64,000 nucleotides of DNA from Leucosporidium creatinivorum (Eukaryota > Basidiomycota > Microbotryomycetes > Leucosporidiales > Leucosporidiaceae), in assembly GCA_001600635.1 (NCBI GenBank), contig BCKL01000012.1, positions 682,001 through 746,000 on the forward strand, written 5' to 3'. Both the position numbers and the translations under genes were made by a program. The notes below the pieces were generated by a model. The model made no database searches. It saw only the letters and a program-made list of their open reading frames with translations, and had not been told where the DNA came from. Positions 9,407 through 19,991 of the stretch are shown here, in pieces. How positions within the stretch are numbered: the stretch's first letter is position 1; each line of letters opens with the position of its first letter.

Positions 9407-11629
9407 ATGGCCGCGCTGCACCCGGCAAAGGGCCTCAGGCATCTACTGGCCAACAGGTGAGCTTCAGAAGATCAGGAAAGCCGCGACTTTAGGCGGAGGG
9501 CGGCAGTGGAAGAGCCGCAGCTGTAGGGGAGCAGTGGTAGCTCGAGGGTGGCTTCAAGAGCTGGTCTCGAGTACCTGGTCATCTTCTCATCGGACTGTAG
9601 CTCTTCAGGTCAGGCGAAGGAGCTGGTCGGGGGAGCGGCAAGCGGGCGACGAGCAGCAACTCAGCGCGCTGGCCGCTTCGTAGGGAAACGAAGATGCTGG
9701 TAGCTGTCTTTGTTGCGCTCGCCGCGCGTAGCATGGGCTCCGAGCAAGCTACAGCTCGCGGCTGCTCGCGATCGACTTCGGGCAAAAAAACAACGAGCTT
9801 CGCGCTGGGCGCTGTAGTTCATTAGAGCAGTCCAAAAGTGGCTCAAGAATTCAGAACTAATCGCTTCTTACCACTCCACAGCTCACGACCCTCGGCGATC
9901 CCATCTCTTCTCCTTCGCACCTCGTTCCGACCTTCTCCTTCCCCTTCCTCCGCACTCGCCTTCCTCAACTCTCGGCGCCAGCAGCGCGGCTTCGCCTCCA
10001 CCTCGATCGCAAGCGGATGGCTCGGCGCCGACAAGCCCGCCGTCGCCAAAGTAGCAGCAGAGGAAGCCACACCCGCCTGGGCCGCCGCTGCCGCCGAGGA
10101 GCCCTCTGCACTCCCTGCCAGCTCAGCCGACCTTCCTTCGGTCGCTAGCACACCTGTCGCTCACGCTCCTCACGCCCCCATCGGCGCCCCAGCACCACCA
10201 GAATCCGTCGCCCAAGCCCTCTCGACCGCCCCTCCCTCTCCCCTCGACCCGACCTTCACCCTCCCCAACACCGACATCTTCACCGGCACACTCAACCTCA
10301 CCGCCCTCGACGGCTCCTGGGGCCCGCACCCCATCATGCGCCTCCAATCCATGTTCCTCAAGCTGCACGAATCCTTCCCCTTCGCCGATGCCGGACTCGC
10401 TTGGTACCTCCTCATTCCCGTCATTACCCTCGGCCTGCGGTTCGTCCTATTTGGATTCCAGGTCCGCGCGCAGGCCAATGCGGCGAGGATGGCCATCATC
10501 CAGCCGCAGATGTTGAAGGGGATGGAGAAGCTCAAGGCTGCTAAGGCCCGAGGCGACTTTACCGGAGCGCAGGCGGCGCAGATGGAGACGCAGGCCTTGA
10601 TGTCCAAGCACAACGTCAACCCGATTCGCAACCTCGCGTTTCCCCTTGCTCAGGCCACCGTGTTCATGACCATGTTCTTTGCGATCAAGGGGATTGCTGG
10701 AGCGGGCATTCCCAGCATGGCGACCGAGGGATTGGGATGGGTGCAGGATCTTACCAACCCTGATCCTTACTGGGCCCTTCCCGTCGCTAGTACTGCTTTG
10801 ACTTTGGCTACCCTCGAGGTGAGTTTTGAGCGTGGAATGAAGGAGCGAGGAGCGAGAGCTGACTCGGCGTCGGCTTCAAACTCGAACAGCTCGGCGTGGA
10901 TTCGACTACCCAAGTGCAGACCTCGACGACCAAGAACATGAAGATGTTCTTCCGCATCATGCTCGTCATGGCTCTCCCCTTCATCGCCTACTTCCCCGCC
11001 GTGAGTTGTCGTTCTCTCTCCTCACCTCGGCGCGGTGTTGCTCCTCCTTCCGCCTTCATCATCACGAGCTACGCTGACCCTCTCTTCCACTCCCACTACA
11101 ACAACAGGCCCTCCTCATCTACTGGGTCACCAACAACTCAGTCTCGCTCCTCCAATCCCTCCTCCTCAAGCAAACCGCCGTCCGCTCCTTCTTCAACATC
11201 CCCGTCGTCCCTCCCAAGCCCCAACCCGGCCAACCGGGGTACGTAGCCGAGCCGTCCTTTTCGGACGCGTTTAAGAATATGCAGCTCGGGATGCAGGAGA
11301 AGTGGGAGGAGACGCAGCAGAAGGCGGAGGAGGAAAGGGCGAGGAAGGAGCAGTGGGAGGGAAAGTCGGGCAAGAAGGCAGAGGTTTATGTACCGAGGAG
11401 TGGGCAGACTGAGGCGGGGAGGCAGAGGAGGGAGGGTGTGTTTGAGCCGAGGGCGCCGAGGAAGCAGTTGGAGGAGGTCGAGCAGGTCGTCGAGGAGATT
11501 AGGGGGGAGGCGAAGAAGGGAAGGGGAGTTATTGCTGCTGAGCCGAGGAGTCAGGCGCAGGGCAAGGATAGTGTGAGGGCGAGGAGGATTCAAGCCGCGA
11601 GGGAGAAGAGGTTGGCGGGCAAGAACTGA
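9407..11629 (+). CDS. OXA1: Mitochondrial inner-membrane insertase OXA1
   Basis: YidC/Oxa1/Alb3 insertase that places mitochondrially encoded and conservatively sorted proteins in the inner membrane. Exons 9407-9456, 9882-10818, 10890-11000, 11108-11629 encode 539 residues. Visible parts: a basic, Ser/Arg-rich N-terminal presequence; an Ala/Pro-rich linker; the first core helix near AWYLLIPVITLGLRFVLF; the conserved loop with RMAIIQPQM and NVNPIRNLAFPLAQATVFM; further helices ending in ALLIYWVTNNSVSLLQ; and a charged coiled-coil tail of about 120 residues typical of the ribosome-binding end of mitochondrial Oxa1. The first intron (9457-9881, 425 nt) is several times longer than usual here and splits the presequence. 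Confidence 0.95.
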
Positions 11630-12307
11630 GCGGTTAGAGATGGTGCAGTAGACCCTTGTATATCGATAAAAATAACGTCTCGAGTCACCGCTCGTTCGCA
11701 CCTCTCCTTGAGTGCAGCCGAAGAGAGCTTCAGGCCTCGCGAGCTCAACGTCGCTGAGGTTGTGGGCTGCTCGCTGTCGACCTGTCGCGATGCTCGATCT
11801 GACCTCTCCGATGCCCAGCTGGCTCAATATACCAAGATACATAGCTCTCCGATCCCCTCCGGGCTGGCTACCACTCAATCACTCGCAAGTTTCAGCCTGG
11901 TGAAAGATCGCCGACCCAAGTCAAGCCTCTCCACATCAACGGCTCAATATCCCCCGAGAGGAGCTCAGCTTTAGTCTGCGCTCTATCAACATCGATAATA
12001 AACTCACGCTCATCCTAGCTCCGGTCAGACAGCTCAACTGCAGCCTACAGAGCTATTGGAAGGAGGATCCGACGCCTTCCCCTATCCCTCGGCGACCTGT
12101 CTTGCTCGGGCTCAGCAGTTTGATTGAGCAGCGAGGGCGGGATGCCTATCTAGGAATGTATCATGACGCTCTCGCCCCGCCTCGACGCACGCATGAGCTC
12201 ACTCACTGCCGAGGTGGGGCTCTCGGAGCATCGAAGCTCGCTATCGAATCCCCCTTTGCTCGCGCGTCAGCTGCCTTTCCCTCTCTCCCTCCCGCACTCG
12301 CGCCATC
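11630..12307. other. Intergenic region downstream of OXA1
   Basis: About 680 bases, less GC-rich than the surroundings. I see no gene. The words GGCTCAATAT at about 11818 and 11940 recur; nothing else is structured. It includes the OXA1 3' end and the promoter of the next gene. Confidence 0.3.
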
Positions 12308-12804
12308 ATGAGCTTCGACGACTGGTTCTTTCGCTATGTAGTCTGGAGCGACGAGTACTACCGCGCCTGGCTGTACGCCGATGGGCCATGGCTCGAGGGC
12401 CTGAGGAAGGAAATGGCTCGGCAGGCGGAGGTTGAGAAGCGCCGACGAGACGCTGCGCAGGAGAAGATGCTGTGGATTATGAATGATGGGGATGCGTTTG
12501 GACTGCAGTATGTTGCGCCTGTTATTGGGACGGTGGTGGAGCTGCTGGCGCCGGATGGGAAGAATGTGAGGTCAGGCGAGGGAGTCGCCGAGATCCGAGA
12601 TTTGGCTCGAGGATGTGAGTCCTTCTCGACTTGCTTCGTGCTATACGAGCTAATGCAGCTTCAACAGTGATTGTCTACGAGTACAATCGAGGGATGATGG
12701 GGCCGAAGGAGTACTACCTCTGCCGCTGGCGCTTTTTCGAAGGCTGCCTTCGCCGACTCGTTTCTGCTGGCTTCAACGCGGGAACGGAGCTCTTGCGCAG
12801 ATAA
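12308..12804 (+). CDS. Small hypothetical protein, aromatic-rich
   Basis: Not recognised. Two exons, 12308-12614 and 12668-12804, encode 147 residues. The protein is rich in Trp/Tyr/Phe (start MSFDDWFFRYVVWSDEYYRA), with a charged helix (EMARQAEVEKRRRD) and a C-terminal half containing YEYNRGMMGPKEYYLCRWRF. The intron has a GTGAGT donor and a CTAAT branch site, and splicing keeps the frame. The stop codon is only 19 bases before the ATG of the next gene on the same strand, which is unusual spacing for separate fungal genes. Confidence 0.55.
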
Positions 12805-12823
12805 GTCGCTTGCAAGTGTTGGC

Positions 12824-13405
12824 ATGAGCTTGTCTGAAGGCTGTTACACCTTTAGATCTTTGTTCGGGGAGTCAACAGCCCTCGAGCCGACCTCGGCGCA
12901 AGCAGCCAACGCCCTCTTCGACATCATCTCGCAGTTCGACGGGCACATCAAGCCTTACACCGTCGACGAACAAATCGACGCTCTCGCCTTTCTCACCATG
13001 GACGCTTTTTCCCTCCTCCCCTGGGCTCTTCGCGCTCGGCTCGAGCATCTCCGAGAGGAGCCTTCAACCTGGCGCCAAAGACCCCACGAGTTCAACAAGC
13101 CCGAACGACCCGACACGGCTTTGAAGCGCCGAGCAGAAGACGTCGCCATGCGCTCAAACCAGCAGGCGTGCACCTCTCTCGGCGATTGCAGGGGAGCGAC
13201 GTGCTGGAGGGGGTGCAGTCGGTCGAGTGAGGGGATGGAGAGGGCAAGGAAGCAGCCCGGGTTGGAGCGGGACTTTTGGATTTGTTTGATGGAGGGGTTG
13301 GAGGATCGGAGGAGGACACTGAGGGAGTTGAGGGCGGCGGAGGAGGAGAAGAAGCGGATTGAGAGGAGGAAGTACTTGCCGTGTTGGCATGATGACTACT
13401 ATTGA
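12824..13405 (+). CDS. Hypothetical protein, C-terminal charged coiled coil
   Basis: Not recognised. Single exon of 193 residues starting at ATG 12824. The N-terminal half is globular (ALFDIISQFDGHIKPYTVDE, then FLTMDAFSLLPWALRARLEHLREE). A Cys-containing stretch (CTSLGDCRGATCWRGC) follows, then a Glu/Lys/Arg coiled coil and a short tail CWHDDYY. Codon usage is GC3-rich like neighbouring genes, which supports real coding. It may be co-transcribed with the gene 19 bases upstream, or the two may be one gene whose splicing I have not resolved. Confidence 0.55.
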   Translation: MSLSEGCYTFRSLFGESTALEPTSAQAANALFDIISQFDGHIKPYTVDEQIDALAFLTMDAFSLLPWALRARLEHLREEPSTWRQRPHEFNKPERPDTALKRRAEDVAMRSNQQACTSLGDCRGATCWRGCSRSSEGMERARKQPGLERDFWICLMEGLEDRRRTLRELRAAEEEKKRIERRKYLPCWHDDYY

Positions 13406-13695
13406 TGGTCTTGTACTTGTTTAGCAGTGCCATTCATTATTGTGTAGTATTGACACGGGGAGCGTACTGTCACAGCGAGCTCACGCGTGCCATTTCTTCG
13501 TTTTCCTGGCGCCAAACCATCGCCGAGCTTTCAAAGCCGCGCCGAGCGAGCTTCCTCTCACGGTGCAGCTCCCTTACAGACTTCCAGAGATCAAGAGCGA
13601 AACACAAATCGTGATAGCAGACTACAAGCTCCTCACCAAAGTCGCAATCCCTTCTTCTGCGCCTCAGCAAGCCCCAGCTTCCTTCGGCGCCCCCT

Positions 13696-16123
13696 CTACA
13701 GCTGATAGACGTACGCCACATGCTTATCGCCCACCCTCCTTCCTCCAGCCTCGACCACCTCTGCCTCCTGCTTCCCACTCTGTGCCCTTACAGCAGCCCT
13801 GCGATCATTCTCCCTCGCCATGTAGATCCAGAGGTACGCCGAGATGAGCATGCCGAGCACGGTGTAGCCGATGGCGATGATGTGAGGGACGCGGAAGAAA
13901 TTGGCGTTCAGCGAAGGGCGGTAGATGAGGACTCCGGTGACGGCGCCAAAGTCGCCGATCTAGGATGGGGGAGCTGGGTCAGTTGCGAGCGCCGAGAGGG
14001 ACAGGGACAGGACGAACGAAGATTTGGATGGCGGTAGATGTGGCTCGCTTGGTTTGGGGAGAGACGTTCTCACTTGCTGTAGGTTCGTGAAGCGTCAGCT
14101 GAGATCTTGGCGAAGATGAGCGCCGAACTCACGCCACGAGAGAAGGAGAGCATTGGCCGGGTAGATTCCTACGACGGTGATGAAGATTCCGGCATACCTT
14201 GCTCCAGCGGTATGCGTCGAGAGCAGGATCACATAGCCCAACAGACCAACCGCGCCGGCGAGGATGATGTAGAGGCCTCGGCGATTCTGGACGTGGGAGC
14301 CCCAGGCGAAGAGGAGGATGGCGAGGAAGGCGACGGCGTAGGGGGGTGTAGTGAGGAGCTGTGCCTGCCAGGATTGATAGCCGAGACCCGCGATAATTGT
14401 GGGAAGGAATAGCGAGAGGGTGTCTGTTCGACGCCGAAGGAGGTCAGCCGAGTTCGGCGGCGCCGAGGGAGGGCAGCTCGGCGGGTTGCAAAGAGACGCA
14501 ACGACGCACAGAGAGGGAAAGCGAAGGCGTGGAAAAGCAGTGCATACGCGATGACGAGGTGGTCGGTGAACGCTGCCTTGACTCCAGCCCACGAGAACGG
14601 CTCCTTGTCGCCCGAGTCCGAGTCGGCGGTGAGGCGGGCGATGAGGATGTCCTTCTCGCGGTGATCGAGGAACTGTGGGTGTTTGAGGGTGAGCAGAGAT
14701 TTTTAAATGTGAGGCGGGGGCGCGAGCAAGGTTTCCTTCTCCTCCTTCTCTCGCTTCGGCGCTCGCGCCTCAGATGTAGAAGGCTCACCTCGGCGTCCAG
14801 AGGATAGCCAGGGACCCACCAATAAGCCGTAATGCCTACCAGGACAGTGAAGAGGCCTTCGATGATGAAGATCCAAGCCCACTGTCCAAGACCGCCAGCG
14901 TGGATGTGGCCGATCTGAAGAAGCGGGAGAAGGAGCGCCGAGCAGATGGCGGGTCAGCTTTGGCTCGTTGAAGCTCGAGGGGTAGACGAGACGTACAGCC
15001 CAAGAGAGCACACCGCCGAAAGCACCCCTATACAGTGCAAGAAGGAGAGAGCGAATCAGCTATTTGCTCGCCGCCTTATCACCGAAGAGAAATCGAGATA
15101 CTCACGCAAGGGCAGCACCTCCGAAAAAGACGGCTACACGCCAGTGGCGTTCATTTCGCTTGTAGTACATGCTGTAGAACCCAAAAGGGTAAGCTCAGAG
15201 CTCGAAAAGGTGGAGAAGGCGTGCGAATGGCGAAGCCGAAAGCCGAGCGCCGAGACGAACCTGATGACGAAGATGCAGCCTCTGCAGGTGATGATGGCTT
15301 CGGTCAGCGTCGCTGTCAACTAAAAAAGGCTCGAAGTACTACTCACGGGAACAGCCCTGCCTCAGCGATACCCATGGCCGTCCTCGCCACGAGGAAGCCA
15401 GTCTGATTCTTGACGAGTCCTTGCAGGGTAGCCACGATGCCCCAAGTGACGGTGAGCGTTGGAAGCCAGACTTTGGGGTTGAAGCGCTTGAGGATGAGGT
15501 TGGCGGGGACTTCGAAGAGGCAGTAGCCGACTGGTGGAGTTGGGGAAGGGTCAGTTTCGGCGCCGAGAGTTTGGCGAGACTTAGACTTCTCACTGAAATA
15601 AAGAGCCAGCGCTGTCGAATATAAGCTGGCGTCTTTGACACCGATGTCCGTAAGCATGCCATAGAGCTTGGCATTTCCGATATTCGAACTGTAGCGTTAT
15701 ACGATCGTGGAAAGTGAGGGAAGAAGAGTCAGCTCGGCGCCGAAGCGGGAGGCACGGCGCAAAGGAGGGAAGGAGCGGCATTCGAGGCTATTCGGAAGGC
15801 TGGAATACTGAGCAGTAAGATACAACTCACCGATCCAAGAAGGACAAGAGGTACAGCAGCGTCAATCCAGGAAGAAGGGCCCAATCGACTGCTCGGCGAA
15901 GTGTGAGACGTCGGTCAGCATCTCCATCTCCCGCTCTACTGCTCCTCCCTAACTGAAGCAAGACAAACTCACTCTTCCTAACCACCGCCCTCTCCTCCTC
16001 CTCCGAGAACTGCACCAACCCCTTCCCTCCCTCAGCTCCTCCAGCAGCATCGAACGAGGAGGCAGCCGACGACCCCGAGATGGGGCTCTCTTTAGTCGCA
16101 GGGAAGTCCCTGGTGTTCGACAT
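13696..16123 (-). CDS. MFS transporter, anion:cation symporter (Dal5/Tna1-like)
   Basis: Major facilitator of the fungal ACS family, whose members take up small organic anions and vitamins such as nicotinate, allantoate or pantothenate with protons. It starts at ATG 16123 with a hydrophilic N-terminus and has many introns of 60-100 nt. Family marks: LLYLLSFLDR joined by splicing to SNIGNAKLYGML, then VGYCLFEVPANLILKRFNPK, a helix containing TWGIVATLQGLVKNQ followed by ARTAMGIAEAGLFP, and in the C-terminal half IYPANALLLSW and YTVLGMLISAYLWIYM. It ends at a TAG at 13696-13698 after AYVYQL. The substrate cannot be read from sequence. Confidence is high for family and low for substrate. Confidence 0.85.
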
Positions 16124-16764
16124 TGTTTCCTTGGGACTTGGGAGTTTGAACGAATGGTACGAGCAAGAAAGCCTCTCCTCGCCCTGCGAGAGGCAAGTTC
16201 GACCTCGCACCTTTGAGCAGGGGAAGCACGACTTGCGAGGTCTTTCGATCGCTGATGCCAGGGTGGGAAAGAAAGGATTTGGCAGGGGCTGAACGCATCG
16301 CGCGTTGCTGTTGGTCGGTTCTGGAGCTGTTTGAAAATGAGATTAGCAGGCCGAGACGGAGCAGAAGGAGAATGGCGAACGAAGAGGAGGGGAATGGCGA
16401 CGGCGCCGAGACGACACACGGCGAGGTGAGAGAGTTCGATCCCGATGGCTGAGAGCAAGGCGGGAGGGGAGTCGTACGATGGCTGCCTGTGTCAATGAGA
16501 CGGAAGAGTAAGTAGAGAGGGATGGCGCACGACGAGCAGGAGAAGTCGCGAGCGCCTGCGCCGAGAATGAGAAATGGATCGGCGGATGCTGGGATGCGGC
16601 AGGGTGTGGACGAGTTGTCGCAAGTACGAATGTGGATGTTGTTGAAGAGGATGAAGCGCAGAAGAGAGCGGGCAGAGACGAGCCGGACGAACCCCCGACC
16701 GACCGAGAACAGCACCCGCCCTCGAGCACGGCAAATCTACATAAATAGCACCTTTCGGGATCAT
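16124..16764. promoter_or_regulatory. Upstream region of the MFS gene
   Basis: About 640 bases between the MFS start codon and the 3' end of the F-box gene; both genes are on the minus strand. I see no gene here. It should contain the MFS promoter. Confidence 0.35.
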
Positions 16765-18525
16765 CTACCAATCCGACTCGACGCTCTCCTCCCTCCCCCA
16801 CACCTGCACCTCACCCCCCTCAGCAGGCTCACTACTCGGCTCAAACAGCGCTTCCCCATCCGTCTCCTCCTCCTCCTCCTCGCTCTCCTCCTCCTCATCC
16901 TCAGCTTGACTATCGTAGTCAATGTCCACCTCCGTACCGTCCCTACAGAGCCTGATCGGCACCAACGAGGAAGGAGTGGAAGCACGGCGGCGGCGGCGCC
17001 GAGAATCGCTCAAGGACCGGATGAGCTTCTCCAACTGGCGCCACTGGGAGGGAGTCCACTCCCACACGGGCGTAGGAGTGGAGGAGATGCGCGACCATGA
17101 CCAGGTACGGGGATGCGAGCCCGCGCGGAGAATGTCGAGCGTGCGGAGCGAGGGCAGGCGCTCGTCCGCGGAGGAGGAGGTGAGGAGGTGGGCGCGGAGG
17201 AGCGTGAGGAGGGGGACGATGGGGAGGGAGGGAGTGTAGGAGAGGTGGAGGGTTTCGATCTTTTGTGCTGGTGGTGCTGCAGGGCCCGAGGGGGAGAAGA
17301 GGGAGGAGAGGATGGGGAGCGTCAGGCCGGGGCCGCCGAGTTCGAGGTGACGGAGAGAGGTCAAGGAGGACAGAAAGTCGGTGAGTCGTCGTCGTCGGTC
17401 GTTGGTCGAGGAGGGAGGGAGGATTGAGTGAGGAAGGATCAGCACGAGCGAGTCGAGAGAGGCGTGGAAGGCGGGTTGCTGGTCCTCGTCCTCGTCCTCG
17501 GCCTCGGCGGGGCCGGCGCAGGGGAAGATAGCGAGCAACGGCTCGGCACTCTCTGGCGTCTCGACGAATTCGACATCCCGAATCAATAGTTTCTGCAACT
17601 TGCTCCCTCTCTTCTGCTCTGGCCGTCCGAAAAGCCAGAGCAGCTCCCTCACGCCGCCGAGTGAGGAGGATTGAATCTGCGCTTCGACGAGCGAGAAAGT
17701 CGGAGTTGGAGGGACGAAGGAAGAGGGGGGGAAATGGAGGAGGATGCGCCAGAGGTCCAGGTGGGTGAGGGAGGACCAGAGGGAGAGGGAGGGGAGGAAG
17801 GGGGAGATGAAGCCTAAGCCTAAGCCGAGGGGTTCTTCCAACGAGGACGAGGAGGGTTGAGCGAGGACTTGGAGCTTCAACCTCGCGTGCGCTACTGCGA
17901 TGCCCAACTTCCTCACCCCCTTCAACCGACTCAGTACTCGCTCCAACTCGTCCAACCCCGCCTCCTCCTCCTTTTCTCCGCACGGCGCATGCTCAACCCT
18001 CATCCCAACGCGCGTCTCAATCTCCACCTCCCTCACCTCCTCACACGCCTCGAGCACCCCCGTGACCCTCCTAACCACCTCGACTTGGTCCAAAGACGTC
18101 TCGGGCACCAGAGCAGCGCCGGGCCCTCCGAAGGTAATATCTGCGTGCAGCGGCTCGGGAGGGGTGGGCGCGCGGATGCGCAAACTTTTGACGCAAGAGC
18201 CGACGTTGGGGTGGGAGGTGAGGATCGAGAGAAGCTCGAGGTCCCGTCCCTTCGGGTCGGAGATGGTGAGGCCGACCTTGCTGAACACCCTCCTCCTAAC
18301 GAACGGCGTCAATGCCCGGCAAACGCCGAGCAAGGAGTGAGCGAGTTGGCGCCGGAGGAGGGGGGTTGAGTGGGGTAGGAGGAGGAAGGAGAGGATTTGG
18401 TCTAGCAGCTCGGGGGAGAGGGTGAGGAGTGGGGTGGTGAGGAGGGGTGGGGTGTAGTACGGTGGAAGGGAGAGGGAGGAGGGGGGGAGGGCGTGAGAGG
18501 CGAGACGGGCGGAGGAGCGTGGCAT
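16765..18525 (-). CDS. F-box / leucine-rich-repeat-like protein
   Basis: Single-exon gene of 586 residues. An F-box-like segment lies near residues 33-85: LLTLSPELLDQILSFLLLPH, then HSLLGVCRALTPFVRRRVF. F-box proteins link substrates to SCF ubiquitin ligases through Skp1. The rest carries irregular leucine-rich units (SLWSSLTHLDLWRILLHFPP, SLTSLRHLELGGPGLTLPIL, KIETLHLSYTPSLPIVPLLT) consistent with an LRR array. A highly acidic C-terminal stretch of Asp/Glu/Ser comes next. Lineage-specific F-box/LRR genes are common in basidiomycetes, and no one-to-one homologue is claimed. The ATG at 18525 opens the frame and no intron is needed. Confidence 0.75.
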   Translation of the reverse strand: MPRSSARLASHALPPSSLSLPPYYTPPLLTTPLLTLSPELLDQILSFLLLPHSTPLLRRQLAHSLLGVCRALTPFVRRRVFSKVGLTISDPKGRDLELLSILTSHPNVGSCVKSLRIRAPTPPEPLHADITFGGPGAALVPETSLDQVEVVRRVTGVLEACEEVREVEIETRVGMRVEHAPCGEKEEEAGLDELERVLSRLKGVRKLGIAVAHARLKLQVLAQPSSSSLEEPLGLGLGFISPFLPSLSLWSSLTHLDLWRILLHFPPSSFVPPTPTFSLVEAQIQSSSLGGVRELLWLFGRPEQKRGSKLQKLLIRDVEFVETPESAEPLLAIFPCAGPAEAEDEDEDQQPAFHASLDSLVLILPHSILPPSSTNDRRRRLTDFLSSLTSLRHLELGGPGLTLPILSSLFSPSGPAAPPAQKIETLHLSYTPSLPIVPLLTLLRAHLLTSSSADERLPSLRTLDILRAGSHPRTWSWSRISSTPTPVWEWTPSQWRQLEKLIRSLSDSRRRRRRASTPSSLVPIRLCRDGTEVDIDYDSQAEDEEEESEEEEEETDGEALFEPSSEPAEGGEVQVWGREESVESDW

Positions 18526-18902
18526 AGGGAGCTGTAGGAGGGTAGAGAGGGAGGACGTTAGCGGGTGGAGGCGAGCGGGCGCTGCGCTGTAGGGCTATCG
18601 AGCTTTGGGCGGCAGGGATCGAGAATAGCAGCGGTGGAGATGAAGTACAGTACAGGCCCCTCCCTGCTGCGCTACTTACAGCTCTCTCTGCCGTCGGCGA
18701 CAGCAGCCTGTAGAGCAGCTGGAATGGCTCGAGCTCCACCTGGGCTGTGGCTCCTGCTCTCCTTGCCATGCCTAGCAGCTGTATTGAGGTACTCACCAGC
18801 AGTAGTAGCTTCCACGAGGCTGAACGACAGACCGACTCTTGCTTTCCTACAGCGAGTCAAAGTTGCGAGAAAGAGGAGAGGGCTCTTGTTTGTTGGCCCC
18901 CG

Positions 18903-18930
18903 GCTGAGCTGAGCTGAGCTGAGCTGAGCT
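18903..18930. repeat. GCTGA pentanucleotide microsatellite
   Basis: Five perfect copies of GCTGA plus a partial sixth, about 380 bp upstream of the F-box/LRR start codon. Confidence 0.9.
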
Positions 18931-19300
18931 GCTCGTCGTAGCGCTTGAGAGAAGAGAGCGGGCGAGAGGCGTACGAGGGTGCAGTGAGTAGGGCGCAACG
19001 AGTCCAAGGCGAGGAGACGACCAGAGACGAGAGAGCGGTACGCAAGGAGGAGAGCTCAGAGGGCTTGTCAGGGGTCAGGGGGTTTCGCGCTCGCTGTAGT
19101 GCGGTATGATATGGATAAGAGGAAGTTACAGCTGTATCTTGATCTGCTACAACATCCCTGCGCCCTCGAGCTCCCTGTTCGGCGCCCATCTGGCCAGCTC
19201 CGCTCCCTCTTGCTGCACCTGTGGAGCGTCGTCAAAAGTGTCAGCGCTCTGCTCCCGGTCTGTAGCTCGTTGTGCTGGGAGCCGTGTAGCCGCTGCTGAA

Positions 19301-19312
19301 GGGGGGGGGGGG
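19301..19312. repeat. G12 homopolymer
   Basis: Twelve consecutive G. This is the longest mononucleotide run I noticed in the window and a likely site of length polymorphism or sequencing error. Confidence 0.9.
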
Positions 19313-19991
19313 ATCAGAGATAATCTTCGTTCTAGTCTCGCAATCCAATTCCCTCCGAAGAGCAGAAAAGGACCATCCTAGTTGGATTGTTCTAGTATTG
19401 TGTTAAAGAAGTACAGTCTTCATCTCCCATGTTGTCTGCTGCTGCTGTGCTACAGCTCGGTATACTTAGAGCCACAGAGCAAGAGAAGCAACGCCGAAAA
19501 GCTTCCCTCTGGCCAGCGCGGGCTCGAGGCGAGAAGCGGAGAAGGAGGAGAGATGCTCACGCTGATGAGGTGCAGCCCTCCCTCGGCCTGCAGTCGTGCT
19601 CTGTAGCAGACTACAGCCGAAGGGATGCGGAAGGCTGTGAGGGGAAGCAGCGAAGTGAAGGGGCAGAGGAAGCCAAGTCGAGAAAGGGAAAGGGAAAGGG
19701 GGTGTGTATCAAGCTACATAATCAGCTCCTTAGACATCTCAATTGAATCTGTAGCACATCACCTACCTACCTCTGCTCACTCATCTCATCCCAATCTGTA
19801 CCCTCCTCACTCTCTCGACGCGCCCTCGCTCCCGCTCTCTCCCTCCTACGCTCACCTCGTCTTTTCTCTCGTCAGCCCCACCGACGGCTTCTGCACCTCA
19901 TCAGCTCTCTCTCACTCTCCCTACAGCTCTCCCCCTCCTTCGCCAGCAGCTCCCTCCCTCGCGAGCGATCCCACGTTCTCCGCCCGCCCTC

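Larger units (their letters stand above)
18526..19991. other. 1.5-kb divergent intergenic region between two F-box genes
   Basis: I find no convincing gene on either strand. The region contains a GCTGA pentanucleotide array, a G12 tract and several copies of GCTGTAG/CTACAGC, listed or discussed separately. It must hold the promoters of the F-box/LRR gene (minus) and the Ufo1-like gene (plus). An unrecognised non-coding RNA cannot be excluded. Confidence 0.4.
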
